From NCBI GenBank assembly GCA_035314825.1, contig DATFYX010000011.1, positions 32,518 through 96,517 on the forward strand: a stretch of 64,000 nucleotides of DNA, read 5' to 3'. Positions 27,935 through 36,429 of this stretch are shown in pieces (positions within the stretch are counted from its first letter, which is position 1; the number at the start of each line of letters is the position of its first letter). Source of the stretch: Candidatus Eremiobacteraceae bacterium (GTDB taxonomy: Bacteria > Vulcanimicrobiota > Vulcanimicrobiia > Eremiobacterales > Eremiobacteraceae). The position numbers were made by a program, and so were the translations under genes. The notes below the pieces were generated by a model. The model searched no databases. It was given only the letters and a program-made list of their open reading frames with translations, and had not been told where the DNA came from.

Positions 27935-28441
27935 TTAGGCGCGTTTGCCGTTCTTGATGACCCACGGCATGTCGGCGTCGCACGAGTACTTGCGCCAGCC
28001 GGGGAGCTTCACGCCGCCGAATTGGCCGAGGATACGCACTGCCGCCGTCGCCTTGGCCTTGCCGAACCCAGGCAGCGCGAGCATGCGCTCGTAGACCTGC
28101 TCCGCGTCAGTCGTGCCTTCCCACACGCGCGCGCCTTTGCCGCCGTACTCCTTTGCGATCGTCGCGCACAGCGCGCGCACGCGCTTGGCCATCATGCCGG
28201 GATAGCGATGGATCGCGGGGCTTTCGCGGAACACTTTGTCGAGGCGCGCCGGCGGTATCGCCGCGATCTTCTTCGCGTCGATCGTGCCGAGCCGGCGACG
28301 CAGCTCGTATGGACCGCTCATCGCCTTCTCGGTGCGCACTTGCTGTTCGAGGCACAACCCGATCAGCAGCGCCGTGCCGTCTTTGGCGAGCAGCTCATTC
28401 GCGGCATCGTTGGGCGTGAACGGATACAAGGACTTTGCCAT
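27935..28441 (-). CDS. HhH-GPD-type DNA base-excision repair protein
   Basis: These are short HhH-GPD superfamily proteins related to base-excision glycosylases. The core reads TALLIGLCLEQQVRTEKAMSGP, HRYPGMMAKRVRALC and the helix-hairpin-helix LPGFGKAKATAAVRILGQ. The aspartate that normally follows the hairpin in active glycosylases is not in the usual context (FGGVKLPGW), so activity is uncertain. The ATG at 28441 is preferred; an ATG at 28465 would overlap the divergent DUF885 start. Length is 168 residues. Confidence 0.78.
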   Translation of the reverse strand: MAKSLYPFTPNDAANELLAKDGTALLIGLCLEQQVRTEKAMSGPYELRRRLGTIDAKKIAAIPPARLDKVFRESPAIHRYPGMMAKRVRALCATIAKEYGGKGARVWEGTTDAEQVYERMLALPGFGKAKATAAVRILGQFGGVKLPGWRKYSCDADMPWVIKNGKRA

Positions 28442-28463
28442 GGTGCGGCGCACTTTGTCCGCC

Positions 28464-30236
28464 ATGAGCCGTTCTCCCGTCACGCGCGGCGCCTTTGTGC
28501 GCGGTGCGCTGTGCGTCATGCTCGTCGTGGCCGCGTGTGCGCCATTCTCCACAGCGACGCGCGCCGCGCAGACGGGTTCCGATGCGTTTCAAAAACTTGT
28601 CGAACGGTATGTCGCTGAATCCGAAGCTCGCGATCCGCTCTTCGCCGACAGCATCGGCGTGCATACCTATGATGACAAACTGCCCGACTACTCGCCCAGC
28701 GGCCGCGCCGATACCGATGCGTGGGAGGCCGCTTGGCGCACCCAGTTCGCAGGGCTCGACAGCGCCAAGTTGACGCTTGGCGAGCGCGCGGATCTGCGCG
28801 CGCTGCTCGACCAGATCGACGCCGATCAGCTTGAGGCAAAGACGATCCGCCCGTACGAGACGGATCCTTCCATCTATACAGGGGCGATCGGCGATGCCGT
28901 CTACGAGCTCACGAGCCGCGACTACGCGCCGTTGGAGCAACGCCTGCAAAGCGTCGCGACGCGCATCCGTTCCATCCCGGATCTCGTGCGCGCGGCCGAG
29001 GCGTCGCTGTCGCATCCCACCCGCGTCGCCGCCGAGCTTGCCGTGCAGCAGAACCAGGGCAACATCGATCTGTACAGCCGCGACCTGCCGGCGCTGGCCA
29101 AGTCCGCATCGGCGCAGACCCAAGCGATGCTCGAAGCCGATCTGCCGGCCGCGATCGCGAGCCTCAAGGATTTCCAGACGTTCCTCGCGGGCCCGCTGCT
29201 CGGGCAGGCCGACGCCAACCCGCGCGTCGGCGCCGCGGTGTTCGACGAGGAGCTGCGGCTGGTCGACGGCACGGATACGCCGCGCGACGTGCTGGTCGCC
29301 CGCGCCCGCGCTGACTTCGACCGCACGCGAAGAGAGATGCTGCGGCTCGCCACGCCGCTGTACCACAAACTGCTGCATGAAGAGCCGCCGCTTGAGTCCA
29401 CCGAAGACGCGCAGATCGACGCGATCGTGAGGCCGGTGCTCGACAAGCTAGCGGATCATCATCCGGCGCGCGACGCGGTGCTGGCGACGGCCAAGAGCGA
29501 TCTCGCCGGCATCCAGTCGTTCTTGGAACGCGACCCGGTCGTGCCGCTGCCCGTGCCAGACACGCTGCACGTCGCACCGACCCCTGAGTTCTTAGCAGGC
29601 GTCACGGGCGCCGGGCTGGATCCGCCCGGCCCGTTCACGCCGCTGGCCGGATCCTACTACTATATCGATGAGATCCCGGCGTCGTGGTCAGCCCAGCGCG
29701 TCGCCTCGTATCTGCGAGAGAACAACGACTACGAGATGCGCATCCTTTCGATCCACGAAGCGATCCCGGGCCATTACGTGCAGTACCGCTACAACGCCCT
29801 GACGCCTTCCCTCGTGCGCCGCGTGTGGCCAAACGGTTCGTTCGTCGAAGGCTGGGCGGTGTACGGCGAAGGCATGATGCTCGACGCGGGGTACGGCGGC
29901 GGCGATGTTGCGCTGCGGTTGTTCCAATTGAAATGGCGCTTGCGCGAGTACGCCAACGCGATCATCGACGCCGAATACCATGCAGGCGATCTAAGCGAAC
30001 AACAGTGCATGCGCTTGCTCGCGCAGGCCTTTCAGGAACCTGCGGAGGCCCAGACGAAGTGGCATCGCCTGGAGCTTTCGCACGATCAGTTATCGAGCTA
30101 CTTCGTCGGACTCGACGCGATCAGCCAGGCGCGGTTCGCTCACCCGGGCAGCGTCGCCGCCTTCAATAAGAGCCTGTTGGGCATGGGCTCGGTCGAGCCG
30201 CGTTTCATCGAGGCGCTGCTGAACGCATCGCCGTAG
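28464..30236 (+). CDS. DUF885 family exported peptidase-like protein
   Basis: A second DUF885 protein. The ATG at 28464 leads into a signal peptide (RGALCVMLVVAACAPFSTATRA). The metal motif is SIHEAIPGHYVQYRYN, followed by NGSFVEGWAVYGEGMM and EYHAGDLSEQQCMRLL. Length is 590 residues. The start lies 22 bp from the start of the divergent HhH-GPD gene, so the two promoters must overlap the coding ends. It is clearly diverged from the copy at 16601-18388. Confidence 0.86.
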   Translation: MSRSPVTRGAFVRGALCVMLVVAACAPFSTATRAAQTGSDAFQKLVERYVAESEARDPLFADSIGVHTYDDKLPDYSPSGRADTDAWEAAWRTQFAGLDSAKLTLGERADLRALLDQIDADQLEAKTIRPYETDPSIYTGAIGDAVYELTSRDYAPLEQRLQSVATRIRSIPDLVRAAEASLSHPTRVAAELAVQQNQGNIDLYSRDLPALAKSASAQTQAMLEADLPAAIASLKDFQTFLAGPLLGQADANPRVGAAVFDEELRLVDGTDTPRDVLVARARADFDRTRREMLRLATPLYHKLLHEEPPLESTEDAQIDAIVRPVLDKLADHHPARDAVLATAKSDLAGIQSFLERDPVVPLPVPDTLHVAPTPEFLAGVTGAGLDPPGPFTPLAGSYYYIDEIPASWSAQRVASYLRENNDYEMRILSIHEAIPGHYVQYRYNALTPSLVRRVWPNGSFVEGWAVYGEGMMLDAGYGGGDVALRLFQLKWRLREYANAIIDAEYHAGDLSEQQCMRLLAQAFQEPAEAQTKWHRLELSHDQLSSYFVGLDAISQARFAHPGSVAAFNKSLLGMGSVEPRFIEALLNASP

Positions 30237-30262
30237 AGGGTCGCTCTCGAAAGGCGCGTGCG

Positions 30263-30287
30263 CGGTCGAATGAATTCGACCGCTCCA
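30263..30287 (-). repeat. R1 palindrome upstream of the gene at 30304
   Basis: Arms CGGTCGAAT and ATTCGACCG flank centre GA, with tail CTCCA. It lies between two plus-strand genes, directly before a strong ribosome site (AAAGGAGG, 30292-30299). Confidence 0.92.
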
Positions 30288-30303
30288 CAGGAAAGGAGGA
30301 TGC

Positions 30304-31020
30304 ATGCTGGCACCAATATTGATCAGCGCGGTGACCATTTTCGCATTCGCTGCCGCGCCCGCTCCGAGCGCCACCCCGGCGCCCGCCGCGCCCGCTGGGC
30401 CGCTGCGAGAGGTCACCTATAAAGTGTCCTTCAGCGACCGCACGTATAGCGGCGGCGAGCACTATTCCGGGTACTCGTCGCAGTCGAACGTCGTCGCGGA
30501 TAGCGGCACCGTGACGGTCGACATCACCGGCGTGATCGGCGACGCGCTCGCAGTCGACGTCACCGAGATCATGAATAAGACCGGCACGCCCGCCAAGTAC
30601 AGCGGCTCGGTCCTGCCGGACGGCTCCGTCAACTTCCCACCCGACTCGATCAAACCCGTGACGCGCGCGCTGCTGCAATACTTCGGCACGCAGTTCGTGC
30701 CGGCGGACAAGATCGCGCCCGATGCGACGTGGGATGTCAATGAGGAGCGCGGCGGCGTCTCCGTCAAGACGAACTACAAGGTCACCAAGGTCGACGGCGC
30801 AGTCGTCACCCTGGCGGAGAAGCAGACGATCAAGATCGCCACGCAGAACGCGACCGTCACGACCGATGGGACCGTCACGTTGAAGCCCTCGCTGCTCGTG
30901 CCGATGAGCGGCGACTTGCACCAGGTGATCTCGCGCTTGTCCGTCTCGGGTGAGACCAGAGACGACGTGTCGATGCGCTTCGATCGCTCGTCGGACAGCC
31001 GCGACGTGCCGGCCAAGTGA
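30304..31020 (+). CDS. Exported protein, unknown function (tandem paralogue 1)
   Basis: A strong Shine-Dalgarno sequence (AAAGGAGG) precedes the ATG. The 238-residue product has a signal peptide (LAPILISAVTIFAFAAAPAP), a Pro/Ala linker, and a beta-rich domain: PLREVTYKVSFSDRTYSGGE, GTVTVDITGVIGDALAVDV and KPSLLVPMSGDLHQV. It is a clear relative of the next gene. Each repeats the order PLR-V-Y, GTV-DV, FFG/YFG-F, and a late LLVP-SGD motif. No named domain is recognised. Confidence 0.78.
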   Translation: MLAPILISAVTIFAFAAAPAPSATPAPAAPAGPLREVTYKVSFSDRTYSGGEHYSGYSSQSNVVADSGTVTVDITGVIGDALAVDVTEIMNKTGTPAKYSGSVLPDGSVNFPPDSIKPVTRALLQYFGTQFVPADKIAPDATWDVNEERGGVSVKTNYKVTKVDGAVVTLAEKQTIKIATQNATVTTDGTVTLKPSLLVPMSGDLHQVISRLSVSGETRDDVSMRFDRSSDSRDVPAK

Positions 31021-31044
31021 CCGGATCGCCGCCGGATAGGGACC

Positions 31045-31722
31045 GTGACGATCGGACTGCTCGCACTGTTTGCATCGGCGGCGCTGGCAGACGCATCGCC
31101 TGCCTCAGCGGCACCGGCGGCCACGCAAGCGCCGCTGCGCGCGGTGGTCTATACGATATCGATCCTACAGCGCAATCAGGCGCACATCGAGCGCTATAAC
31201 ACGGTCGAGCGGCCCAGCGCCGCATTCACCGACGACGGCACCGTCGAGATCGACGTCATGGCCGACGCGGATCCGCTCCTGGGCGTGCGCGTGCTCGAGA
31301 CGATGCGCTCGCGCGGCTATCCGGCGGAATTCGACGGCAACGTCGGACCGCAGGACGGCGTGCACTTCCCGGAAGAGTCGCTCAGCGATGCCTCGCTCAC
31401 GTTGCTGCGTTTTTTCGGCGTGCGTTTCGCCGCCGACCGAAGCTTGGAACCGGGCTCGCATTGGACCGGAGATTCGGGGACGACCTACTCGGTCAGGAGC
31501 GCGAACGGACGCCGCGTCACGCTCGATCTGCTCCAGCACCTCAAGGTCGCCAATTCGATCTCGACCATCACGATCCAGGGAACAGTGGTCTACGATTCAG
31601 GGCTGCTCGTGCCGATCAGCGGCGACGTCATGCAGCACCGGATGGAGATGCATCCGGAAGGCGCGATCGAGCTGATCGAAGACCTGCATTTCACGCGCGC
31701 GTCGGACAGCTTCGAGATCTAG
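31045..31722 (+). CDS. Exported protein, unknown function (tandem paralogue 2)
   Basis: The GTG at 31045 follows an AGGGA at short distance. The 225-residue product has a short signal-like stretch (TIGLLALFASAALADA), then APLRAVVYTISILQRNQAH, DDGTVEIDVMADADPLLGV, TLLRFFGVRFAADRSLEPG and GLLVPISGDVMQHRMEM, aligning along its length with the preceding protein. It lies 24 bp downstream in the same operon. The last bases of its stop overlap the stop of the minus-strand gene (shared CTAG). Confidence 0.76.
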   Translation: MTIGLLALFASAALADASPASAAPAATQAPLRAVVYTISILQRNQAHIERYNTVERPSAAFTDDGTVEIDVMADADPLLGVRVLETMRSRGYPAEFDGNVGPQDGVHFPEESLSDASLTLLRFFGVRFAADRSLEPGSHWTGDSGTTYSVRSANGRRVTLDLLQHLKVANSISTITIQGTVVYDSGLLVPISGDVMQHRMEMHPEGAIELIEDLHFTRASDSFEI

Positions 31723-32039
31723 ACCTTTTGCTGGGGGCGCCGCCCGAAGTGCCGCAGCTGCGGACGCAGGATGGGCTCCTGGCCGGTCGCGCGGCGCAAT
31801 TCGTCCACGAAATAGTTCGCGGCCTGCTCGGAAGAGCGAGCCTTTGAGGGATCGTATTGGCGGCGGATGGGCTCGCCGGAGCCGTTCTTGAGCTGGATCT
31901 CGAGAAGCTCGTCCACCATATTGGCGGACACGACCAGGTTCTTATAGGCCGCGCTGCGGCGGTCTGGGCGGATCTTGGCTTGGGGCAATTGGTCGTTCAG
32001 GCAGCCGAAAAACGTATCGATATAAATGTCGGGTTCCAC
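31719..32039 (-). CDS. Small protein, unknown function
   Basis: A GTG start at 32039 with AAGGA upstream gives 106 residues. The product begins EPDIYIDTFFGCLNDQLPQA and has a charged helical remainder (ANMVDELLEIQLKNGSGEPI, EQAANYFVDELRRATG). It has no signal, membrane segment or recognised domain. It is 55 bp downstream of the esterase gene on the same strand and probably belongs to its transcript. Confidence 0.62.
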   Translation of the reverse strand: MEPDIYIDTFFGCLNDQLPQAKIRPDRRSAAYKNLVVSANMVDELLEIQLKNGSGEPIRRQYDPSKARSSEQAANYFVDELRRATGQEPILRPQLRHFGRRPQQKV

Positions 32040-32094
32040 ACATCACGTCCTTTTTGGAGGACGGACGCTATTCGACGCGGACCCGTCGGACTCC

Positions 32095-33096
32095 TTACGC
32101 CAGGGCCTTTGAAAGCTGGACCAAAGAGCGGTCGTAGCGATACACGATGCCCATATGGCCGTCGTCGAACTCCTCGTACGTATAGCGCACGCCCAGCCCG
32201 TCGAGGCGCTTGCACAGGACGCGCGCCCCAAGCTGCAGCTGGAATTCGTCGCGCAGGCCGGCGTCGATGAAGATGGTCTTCATGGAGCGCAGCGCATCCG
32301 CATGTTCGGGCGCCATGCGCACGGGATCGTTGTCCAGCCACCGCTGCCACACAGCGTCGCGCACTTCCCCGGTATGCAGATCCACGGGCACATCGATGCC
32401 CAGCGGTGCATCCGGGTTGGGCGAGTAGCACGCAGCCATCGCGAGGATGTTGAGCACGTCGAACGCCTCGCTCTTCTTGGGCAGGTCGGTGAAGCGCTGG
32501 TAGAACGACTCGACGGTACCCCCGTATTTCTGGATGCCGAGCACGAACTTGGGGAAATCCAGGAAGTAGCAGTAATCGAAGTACGCGTCGCCGGCGTGCG
32601 AGCCGAGCGCGCCGAACACATCGGGGTGGCGCATCGCAAGACGCAGCGCGCCGTAGCCGCCGCTCGACTTGCCGGTCACGCCGCGATGATCGCGGCCGGG
32701 CAGCGTGCGCAGCTGTTGGTCCACGAACGGCACCAGTTCCTCGACGAGGTAATCCTCGTAGCGGCCGGTGGCCGACGAATTGGTGTACTGGCTGCCGCCG
32801 AAACGCGTCATGCAGTCCGGCATGGCGAGGATGATGGGCGGCATCGCGCCCGAGCCGATGAGCCGATCGAGGCGCGCGTCGATCGCTTCGTCGAACGCGC
32901 TGACGTTAAGCAGCATGCGGCCCGAGCCGGTGAATCCGGCCAGGAAATAGATGACCGGATACCGCGCGCTGCCGCCATCGTAGTCGGGCGGCAGATAACA
33001 CGGCAGGTCGCGTTCGTATGGGTCGCCCGACGCGTTGCCCTGGAGGACGCGCGAAACGTGTTTGAGAACTTCGATTCTTCCTCGTCGCTTTGACAT
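32095..33096 (-). CDS. Putative esterase (alpha/beta hydrolase, esterase D-like)
   Basis: The family includes esterase D and antigen-85-like enzymes. ATG 33096 (MSKRRGRIEVLKHVS) is preferred to 33117. The product has RDLPCYLPPDYDGG, YPVIYFLAGFTGSGRM, the oxyanion/nucleophile region GVTGKSSGGYGALRLAMRHPD with Ser in GKSSGGYG, and a late histidine in EEFDDGHMGIVYRYD. There is no signal peptide. Length is 333 residues. The natural substrate is unknown. Confidence 0.86.
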   Translation of the reverse strand: MSKRRGRIEVLKHVSRVLQGNASGDPYERDLPCYLPPDYDGGSARYPVIYFLAGFTGSGRMLLNVSAFDEAIDARLDRLIGSGAMPPIILAMPDCMTRFGGSQYTNSSATGRYEDYLVEELVPFVDQQLRTLPGRDHRGVTGKSSGGYGALRLAMRHPDVFGALGSHAGDAYFDYCYFLDFPKFVLGIQKYGGTVESFYQRFTDLPKKSEAFDVLNILAMAACYSPNPDAPLGIDVPVDLHTGEVRDAVWQRWLDNDPVRMAPEHADALRSMKTIFIDAGLRDEFQLQLGARVLCKRLDGLGVRYTYEEFDDGHMGIVYRYDRSLVQLSKALA

Positions 33097-33146
33097 AGCG
33101 AGCGTCTTGCGCGCCAACGCGGTGCGGGCCTGCCGAAAAGGATGAC

Positions 33147-34289
33147 ATGATCGACCGGGAACGCATGACGAGCTTCGTCATGGAGCTGATGCGCACGGAC
33201 AGCCTTTCCAAAGAAGAGGACAAGGTCGCGGCGCTGCTCGCCAACGCATTGCGCGAGATCGGCGCCGAGGTGCGTGTCGACGACGCCGGCGCCAGCGTCG
33301 GCGGCGCGACGGGCAACGTGATCGCGCGCCTGCCGGGCACGCGTCCTGACGCCGCGCCGCTGCTGCTCAACTCGCATATGGACACGGTGCCGCCCGGCCG
33401 CGGCGTCAAACCGCTGCGCGAGGACGGGCGCATCCGCTCAGACGGCACGACCATCTTAGGCGGCGACGACAAGAGCGGCGTCGCGGTGATCGTCGAGGTG
33501 CTGCGCACGCTGCGCGATCGCGGTCTGCCGCACGGCGACGTCGAAGTCGCCTTCACCATCTGTGAAGAGATCGGCCTGTTGGGCGCCAAGCAGCTCGACT
33601 TGGCCGGCTTGCGCGCGCGTGAAGCGCTGGTGCTCGACGCACCGTCGCCCGCCGAGTTGGTGGTGAAGGCGCCATCGGCGGATCGCTTCGAATTCACGGT
33701 GCACGGAGTGGCAGCGCACGCCGGCATGGCGCCGGAGCTCGGGCTTTCCGCGGTGCGCGTGGCCGCGCAGGCGATCACGGCCATGCCGCTCGGACGCATC
33801 GACGCGCAGACGACCAGCAACGTCATCATCACGTACGGCGGCGGGGCGGTCAACGTCGTGCCTGACCGCTGCGTCATCGCCGGCGAAGCGCGCTCGCACG
33901 ACGATGCGAAGCTCGATTCTGTCACATCCGCCATCCGGCGCAGCCTGCAGGACGCGGCCGCCGCCGCGACCGTCACGATCGACGGCACGACGACGCGCGC
34001 CTGGCTCGAGGAGCGCTGCGAGCGCGAGTACGTGCGCATGGACGTCGCTGCGAGCACGCCGCTGGTGAAACTCGTGCTCGATGCGGCGCGCGCCCTGAGC
34101 AAGCCCATGGAAACGGTCACCATCGGCGGCGGCTCGGACGCCAACGTCTTCAACGCCAAGGGCATGCCGGCCGTGATCCTGGGCACCGGCATGCGCGAGA
34201 TCCACACGGTCAACGAATGGCTGGATCTCGGCGACTTCTACGCCTGCGCCGAGATCGTGCTGCAGGCGCTCACCTCGCGCGCGGCCTGA
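33147..34289 (+). CDS. M20-family metallopeptidase (PepT-like)
   Basis: M20 enzymes are dinuclear zinc hydrolases that act on peptides or acylated amino acids. The metal and catalytic blocks are NSHMDTVPPG, GGDDKSGVAVIVE, CEEIGLLGAKQLD, VLDAPSPAE and GTGMREIHTVNEW. The dimerisation domain (FEFTVHGVAAHAGMAPELG) is between them. Length is 380 residues, normal for tripeptidase-like members. The rhomboid-like gene starts 4 bp after its stop, so the two are co-transcribed. Confidence 0.9.
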   Translation: MIDRERMTSFVMELMRTDSLSKEEDKVAALLANALREIGAEVRVDDAGASVGGATGNVIARLPGTRPDAAPLLLNSHMDTVPPGRGVKPLREDGRIRSDGTTILGGDDKSGVAVIVEVLRTLRDRGLPHGDVEVAFTICEEIGLLGAKQLDLAGLRAREALVLDAPSPAELVVKAPSADRFEFTVHGVAAHAGMAPELGLSAVRVAAQAITAMPLGRIDAQTTSNVIITYGGGAVNVVPDRCVIAGEARSHDDAKLDSVTSAIRRSLQDAAAAATVTIDGTTTRAWLEERCEREYVRMDVAASTPLVKLVLDAARALSKPMETVTIGGGSDANVFNAKGMPAVILGTGMREIHTVNEWLDLGDFYACAEIVLQALTSRAA

Positions 34290-34293
34290 CGCG

Positions 34294-35028
34294 ATGCGTT
34301 CTCCGTACAGCTCGTGGACCGGTTCCGACACGCCTGCCGTCTACGCGATGCTCGTCGTTATGGCCGTGTTCTTCGTGGCGCAGTCATTCGGACTGCAGAC
34401 CGAGATCATCACCTGGCTCGCGTGGTTCATCTCGCCCGCGTGGCTCGCGCACGTGCAGTTCTGGCAGATGGTCACCTATCCGTTCGTGCACGGCAGCTTT
34501 CTTGATCTGCTCTTCCACGGCATTGTGATCTTCTTCTTCGGCGGCACGCTGGAGCGCGCATGGGGCTCGTTGCGTTTTCTCGGCTTCTATTTCATGCTCG
34601 GCATCATCTCCGGGCTGTCCGTGCTGGCGCTGACCTTCCTGGGATCGCCCGAAGGCGTCTTCATCGGCATGACGGGCACGTTCGCCGGCTTGGGCGTGGC
34701 ATATGGCGCTCTCAACCCGCATGCGAAGGTCTACATCTATTTCGTGCTGCCGGTCGAGGCGCGCTGGCTCGGCGTCATCAGCATTGCGCTCGATCTCGTG
34801 CTCAACAACCACGCCTACGGCGGGCCCCTCAACGCGGCGGTCGCGATCGGCTTGAGCTCGCTCTTCGCATGGGTGTTCACGCGCGGCATCTCGTTCGGGC
34901 CGCGCGGGGGCGGGGGTGGTCCGGGCCTGCGCGAGCGGTTCGATCGCTGGCGTCAGCGCCAGCGCATGCGCGCCTGGCAACGCAAGGTGAGCAAGATCGA
35001 CAAGCCCGAGGATCTGTTCAAGAAGTGA
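34294..35028 (+). CDS. Rhomboid-like membrane protein with altered active site
   Basis: The protein has six or so membrane segments in the order of a rhomboid: VTYPFVHGSFLDLLFHGIV and FFGGTLERAWGSLRFLGFYF match the first conserved blocks. The catalytic GxSG loop reads GMTG (Thr at residue 127), and the last helix begins NNHAYGGPLNAAVAIG with His 173. Replacement of the nucleophilic serine suggests a rhomboid pseudoprotease. The C-terminus is a basic cytoplasmic tail (RERFDRWRQRQRMRAWQRK). Overlaps the next minus-strand gene by 11 bp at the stops. Confidence 0.78.
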   Translation: MRSPYSSWTGSDTPAVYAMLVVMAVFFVAQSFGLQTEIITWLAWFISPAWLAHVQFWQMVTYPFVHGSFLDLLFHGIVIFFFGGTLERAWGSLRFLGFYFMLGIISGLSVLALTFLGSPEGVFIGMTGTFAGLGVAYGALNPHAKVYIYFVLPVEARWLGVISIALDLVLNNHAYGGPLNAAVAIGLSSLFAWVFTRGISFGPRGGGGGPGLRERFDRWRQRQRMRAWQRKVSKIDKPEDLFKK

Positions 35029-35350
35029 ACGCGCCCGAGCATACGGTGATGCCGCCGAGCGCGATGACGGCCGCGGTCAGCGCGAAGGTGCGAACGAAAT
35101 CCGCGGACTTGGTGCGGGGCGCCCACACCATGATGCTGAGGTAGGCGAGCGCGAGTATTAGTATGTCGATAATCGCAACCGTTATGCCGACGTGGATGCG
35201 ATACGATTGATGAACGGCGCCGGGTTGGCCGAATTCGAAGAATGCCACAAGTACGCCGAAAAAGCTCAGCCCTATCCCCAAGAGGCCGCCCGTCAGACAC
35301 CCGGCGGTGCTAAACCTCCACGGCGCCCCGCCTTCACCTTGCGGCGGCAT
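35018..35350 (-). CDS. Small membrane protein, unknown function
   Basis: The 110-residue product has three hydrophobic segments (TGGLLGIGLSFFGVLVAFF, VGITVAIIDILILALAYLS, FALTAAVIALGGITVCSGA). I do not recognise the family. It is 5 bp downstream of the CRP-type regulator gene on the same strand and therefore probably belongs to the same transcript. Confidence 0.68.
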   Translation of the reverse strand: MPPQGEGGAPWRFSTAGCLTGGLLGIGLSFFGVLVAFFEFGQPGAVHQSYRIHVGITVAIIDILILALAYLSIMVWAPRTKSADFVRTFALTAAVIALGGITVCSGAFTS

Positions 35351-35355
35351 CGGAG

Positions 35356-36372
35356 CTAGCCGCCCGCGGCTCCGTCGCTCGGGGCCCCGTCGTCCGCGGT
35401 TTTGTCATCCGAGCCGACCCTGCCGGTGCGCACGATCTCCTCGAGCTTGGCGCGGTTGAGCATCACGACGCGGCCGCGGCGCAGCTCGATGGCGCCCATG
35501 TCTTCAAGGTGCGAGAGCGCGCGGCTGCCCATGTCGCGGACGGTGCCGACGCGGGCCGCAAGATCCGACTGCGTGATGCGCTCGACGCCGCTGATGCCCT
35601 TGGCCATGCCCTGCCCGTGCGAAGAGTAATCGAGCAGCACGCGCGCGATGCGCGTGAGCACGCGCCCGAACGCAAGGTTACCCGCAGCGCTGGCCAGGCG
35701 GCGCTGGCGTTGCGCGAAGAATCTCGCGCAGCCGGTCGCCACTTCCGGGCTGCGGGTGATGAGCTGGCGCATGAACTGCGCGGGGACCTCGAGCACGTCG
35801 ACGTCGCCGCGCGCGATGACCGTCACTTCGGCGGTTCCTTCGTCGAAGACCGCCGCTTCGTTGAATCCGCCGTACGGCGGCACGTCGTAGAGCACGATCT
35901 CGCGGTCTTCATCGGTCGCGCGCGTCACTTCGACGACGCCGCGGCGCACGAGGCCGAATTCGTTCCAGCTCGTGCCTTCGGCGACGATCACCATGCGGTC
36001 GTGATAGGTGCGTTCTTTGGCGACGCGATCGATCTCGCGCAGCGTCTCGGCGGTCGCGGACTTGAACATCGTGCAGCGGCGCAGAAAGGCGATGCGCGGC
36101 GGATCGCTGCCGATGTTGGGCTCGGGCAGGCGCGTAAGCCGGATCATCCACCGGCCGTCGCCCGCGTTGCGCGAGTCCCACAACAGGATGCCTTCGCGAT
36201 CGGCTTCAACCGTCACGCGCAGCGCCTTCGGCTCGTGGTCGTTGATGAAGTCGACGGATTGATTCGGGGCAAGGCGATCGAAGGCCATGAGCATGCGGTC
36301 ATGGCGCTCCCATGTGGGGAACGGTCGTAAATCGATGCGTTCAACCGGTTCAGGTTGGGTGGAACTGCTCAT
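35356..36372 (-). CDS. DUF2249-CRP/FNR fusion transcription regulator
   Basis: An N-terminal DUF2249 domain (IDLRPFPTWERHDRMLMAF, LAPNQSVDFINDHEPKAL, GDGRWMIRLTRL; about residues 11-83) is joined to a cyclic-nucleotide-binding domain (IAFLRRCTMFKSATAETLRE, GTSWNEFGLVRRGVVEVT) and a CRP-type winged helix (ITQSDLAARVGTVRDMGSRA LSHLEDMGAIEL). DUF2249 is found in proteins linked to redox and nitric-oxide metabolism, so this may be a one-component redox sensor. No cysteine cluster for an FNR-type iron-sulfur centre is seen. ATG 36372 is preferred over 36399. Confidence 0.85.
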   Translation of the reverse strand: MSSSTQPEPVERIDLRPFPTWERHDRMLMAFDRLAPNQSVDFINDHEPKALRVTVEADREGILLWDSRNAGDGRWMIRLTRLPEPNIGSDPPRIAFLRRCTMFKSATAETLREIDRVAKERTYHDRMVIVAEGTSWNEFGLVRRGVVEVTRATDEDREIVLYDVPPYGGFNEAAVFDEGTAEVTVIARGDVDVLEVPAQFMRQLITRSPEVATGCARFFAQRQRRLASAAGNLAFGRVLTRIARVLLDYSSHGQGMAKGISGVERITQSDLAARVGTVRDMGSRALSHLEDMGAIELRRGRVVMLNRAKLEEIVRTGRVGSDDKTADDGAPSDGAAGG

Positions 36373-36429
36373 ACCTTCACCTGGCCGAACGGTTCGCACC
36401 GGGGTGCGAAAATCCCGGCTTTGGGACGG

